Assembly (NCBI GenBank): GCA_021324545.1
Contig: JAJPIX010000047.1
Location: 1 to 64,000 of the forward strand
Source: Alphaproteobacteria bacterium
GTDB lineage: Bacteria; Pseudomonadota; Alphaproteobacteria; Micropepsales; Micropepsaceae
Length of the DNA stretch: 64,000 nucleotides
Direction of reading: 5' to 3'
The notes beneath the pieces are model-generated. The model ran no database searches. It was not told the DNA's origin and worked only from the letters and a program-made list of their open reading frames with translations. The position numbers and the translations under genes were made by a program. This document shows, piece by piece, positions 62,533-64,000 of this stretch (within the stretch, counting starts at the first letter, position 1; every line of letters starts with the position of its first letter).

Positions 62533-64000
62533 ATGATTACCTTCCGCCGCGCTTTTTCCCTTACGACCCTGTCCTGTGCCGCGCTGCTTCTTGCAGTCAG
62601 CGCCGATGCGAGCCTCTTCGGCGGCGGTGGAGAGGGCGATGGCTACCCCGACAAAGGCAAGGCCATCGAACTTCTGAAACCCGCCGCGGACTACAGCGGC
62701 ATGCTGACAGACCGGCCGCGCACATTAGGCATCATGCGCGCACGCGCGCAGGGATTTGTGCCTTCCCCGGCACTCCATGACTACGTCAAGGGCGTGATGC
62801 TGAAGCTGCTGGCGGGCATCAATCTGCCGCCATCGTTCCAGCCGGAGGTGCGCATTCTTGCCGCGCCGGAATTTGCGGGCGAATGCACGCCGGATGGAAC
62901 GCTCATCATCACGGTGGGACTGCTGGAAAAGCTCGACAATGAAGACGAATTGGCCTTCGTGCTCGGCCATGAACTCGCGCATGCGATCTACCGGCACCGG
63001 ATTGCGGACTGGTACAAGAAATCGCAGCTCTACGCGGTGGTGAACGGAGCGGCCGTGGATCAGGTTGGCATCTCCACTGCGGTGGCCGTGTCCGGGGCCA
63101 ATGCCGGGCAGGTCGCGCGTGGACTGGATTTTGCGCAGCACTTGCTGAAACTGAGCGCCAATGTGCTCACACCGCAGTTCGAGAAGGGGCAGGAAGACGC
63201 CGCCGACGCGCTGGGCTTCGATATGATGGTCAAGGCCGGTTATTCGACCGATGCCGCCAATTCCGTTCTCGACAAGCTTGCGGAGCAGGAACGAGAAGCC
63301 AAAGCTGCGGCGGACGCAGCCAGGGCAGCCGCGCAGCGCGACAACGGATCGGGGGGCGGTCCGGTGGCCAATGTGTTCAACGCGATCGGCGGCGTGAGCG
63401 GCTTGCTCAGCCTGAGCCAGGGCCATGTCAGCACACAACAGATCGAAGATGTGGGACTGACCGTATTCGACGCAGCGGTCGACTCCATGGCGGAGGATGC
63501 AACGACGCATCATCCCGCAAAGGAACGCGAGAAGCTGCTCGCAGCTTATGAATTCCGCGAATATCGCGACACGCTTCCTGCTACGCCCAAGCCATTGCCG
63601 TGGAAGGGGGCGCATCCCGCAAATCCGGCGCTTGCGCAACTGATCGCGCACTATGGCGATGCGGAGAACGCCGCCGCCTATGTTGCCGATGCCAATGCAG
63701 GATCGGCGTCGAGCGCCAAGGCCGATGCCCAGCGCGCGATCACGGCTCCGACTTCAAATCATGCCTACACGGAATATGTCGTGGCGGAACTTTACGACCA
63801 GGAGAAGAATTCCGCACAGTCCGAGGCAGCACTGCTCCGCGCGGTGAACGGACCCGAGCCTTCATGGGCTGTGTATTCGCGACTGGCGAACATCTACATC
63901 GCGCGCGGAGAATGGGCCAAGGCGCAGGCGCTGATGGATCAGGCAAATGCGCGCTTCGACAATTCGCCCGTGCTCCTGCCCATGCGCATCAAGGTGCTGG
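62533..64000 (+). CDS. M48-family metalloprotease (partial, runs off the window)
   Basis: A periplasmic zinc protease; 489 codons are visible and the 3' end lies beyond the window. Signal peptide to about residue 28. The zinc motif is H146-E-L-A-H150 in VLGHELAHAIYRH, with the third ligand probably Glu221 (KGQEDAADALGFDMM). After an Ala-rich helical stretch comes a TPR-like region (HAYTEYVVAELYDQEKNSAQ). The layout matches BepA/LoiP-type M48 proteins that police outer-membrane assembly. Confidence 0.9.
   Translation, partial: MITFRRAFSLTTLSCAALLLAVSADASLFGGGGEGDGYPDKGKAIELLKPAADYSGMLTDRPRTLGIMRARAQGFVPSPALHDYVKGVMLKLLAGINLPPSFQPEVRILAAPEFAGECTPDGTLIITVGLLEKLDNEDELAFVLGHELAHAIYRHRIADWYKKSQLYAVVNGAAVDQVGISTAVAVSGANAGQVARGLDFAQHLLKLSANVLTPQFEKGQEDAADALGFDMMVKAGYSTDAANSVLDKLAEQEREAKAAADAARAAAQRDNGSGGGPVANVFNAIGGVSGLLSLSQGHVSTQQIEDVGLTVFDAAVDSMAEDATTHHPAKEREKLLAAYEFREYRDTLPATPKPLPWKGAHPANPALAQLIAHYGDAENAAAYVADANAGSASSAKADAQRAITAPTSNHAYTEYVVAELYDQEKNSAQSEAALLRAVNGPEPSWAVYSRLANIYIARGEWAKAQALMDQANARFDNSPVLLPMRIKVL

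Overview
This 64 kb window is GC-rich (about 65 % by eye) chromosomal DNA from an alphaproteobacterium. The evidence is gene order: uvrC-pgsA-moaD-moaE, lgt-midA-pgeF, ybjN-proC-ubiK, petABC beside trmL-hemF, and ilvE divergent from an OmpR/EnvZ-type pair. These neighbourhoods are familiar from Hyphomicrobiales and related alphaproteobacteria; I cannot place the genus. Nearly all of it is core genome. I see no tRNA, rRNA, CRISPR array, prophage or insertion sequence. Genes are densely packed, with many ATGA/GTGA/TTGA stop-start overlaps that mark operons.

Layout: 0-11 kb: cold shock protein, cutA, a zinc alcohol dehydrogenase, glnD (PII control), trpS, a DUF2333 protein, a cyanide-insensitive-type bd oxidase (cioAB) and a folM-folB pair. 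11-15 kb: uvrC-pgsA-moaDE converging on ilvE. 15-21 kb: a two-component system, then a minus-strand run (TetR, VOC, AraC-type, proC, YbjN, ubiK). 21-31 kb: lgt-midA-pgeF, prs, two exported proteins on the minus strand (DUF1236 and a polysaccharide-export protein with a polyglutamine linker), rplY-pth-ychF, two MaoC hydratases and a dienelactone hydrolase. 31-37 kb: a candidate small RNA and an mtnP-apt-mtnA-(aldolase/SDR fusion) cluster for methylthioadenosine salvage. 37-46 kb: cytochrome bc1 operon, trmL-hemF, terC, and a tightly overlapped DUF1285-Nudix-DUF6111-cca-PP2C operon. 46-53 kb: MoxR-DUF58-BatA/DUF4159-VWA-like membrane operon. 53-57 kb: acetyltransferase, SDR, Nudix, CheY-like regulator, HPt-like protein, motA and a 56-residue membrane protein. 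57-60 kb: a lysine (aminoadipate) catabolic pair with a divergent Lrp-type regulator and palindromic operators. 60-64 kb: CHASE2 protein, secreted SH3b-like protein and an M48 metalloprotease cut by the window end.

The most interesting material: (1) the methylthioadenosine cluster, in which a class II aldolase fused to a short-chain dehydrogenase sits where the classical methionine salvage genes would be, suggesting a shunt to DHAP plus a reduced C2/methylthio product; (2) a REP-like palindromic repeat family at four loci, including a six-unit 16-bp tandem array, one copy of which supplies the C-terminal codons of mtnA; (3) a promoter-hairpin-mini-ORF-terminator unit near 31.8 kb that looks like an unannotated small RNA; (4) the lysine module with evenly arranged operator palindromes; (5) the CHASE2/SH3b/M48 group. 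All functions are read from sequence motifs and family knowledge; nothing has been searched or tested.
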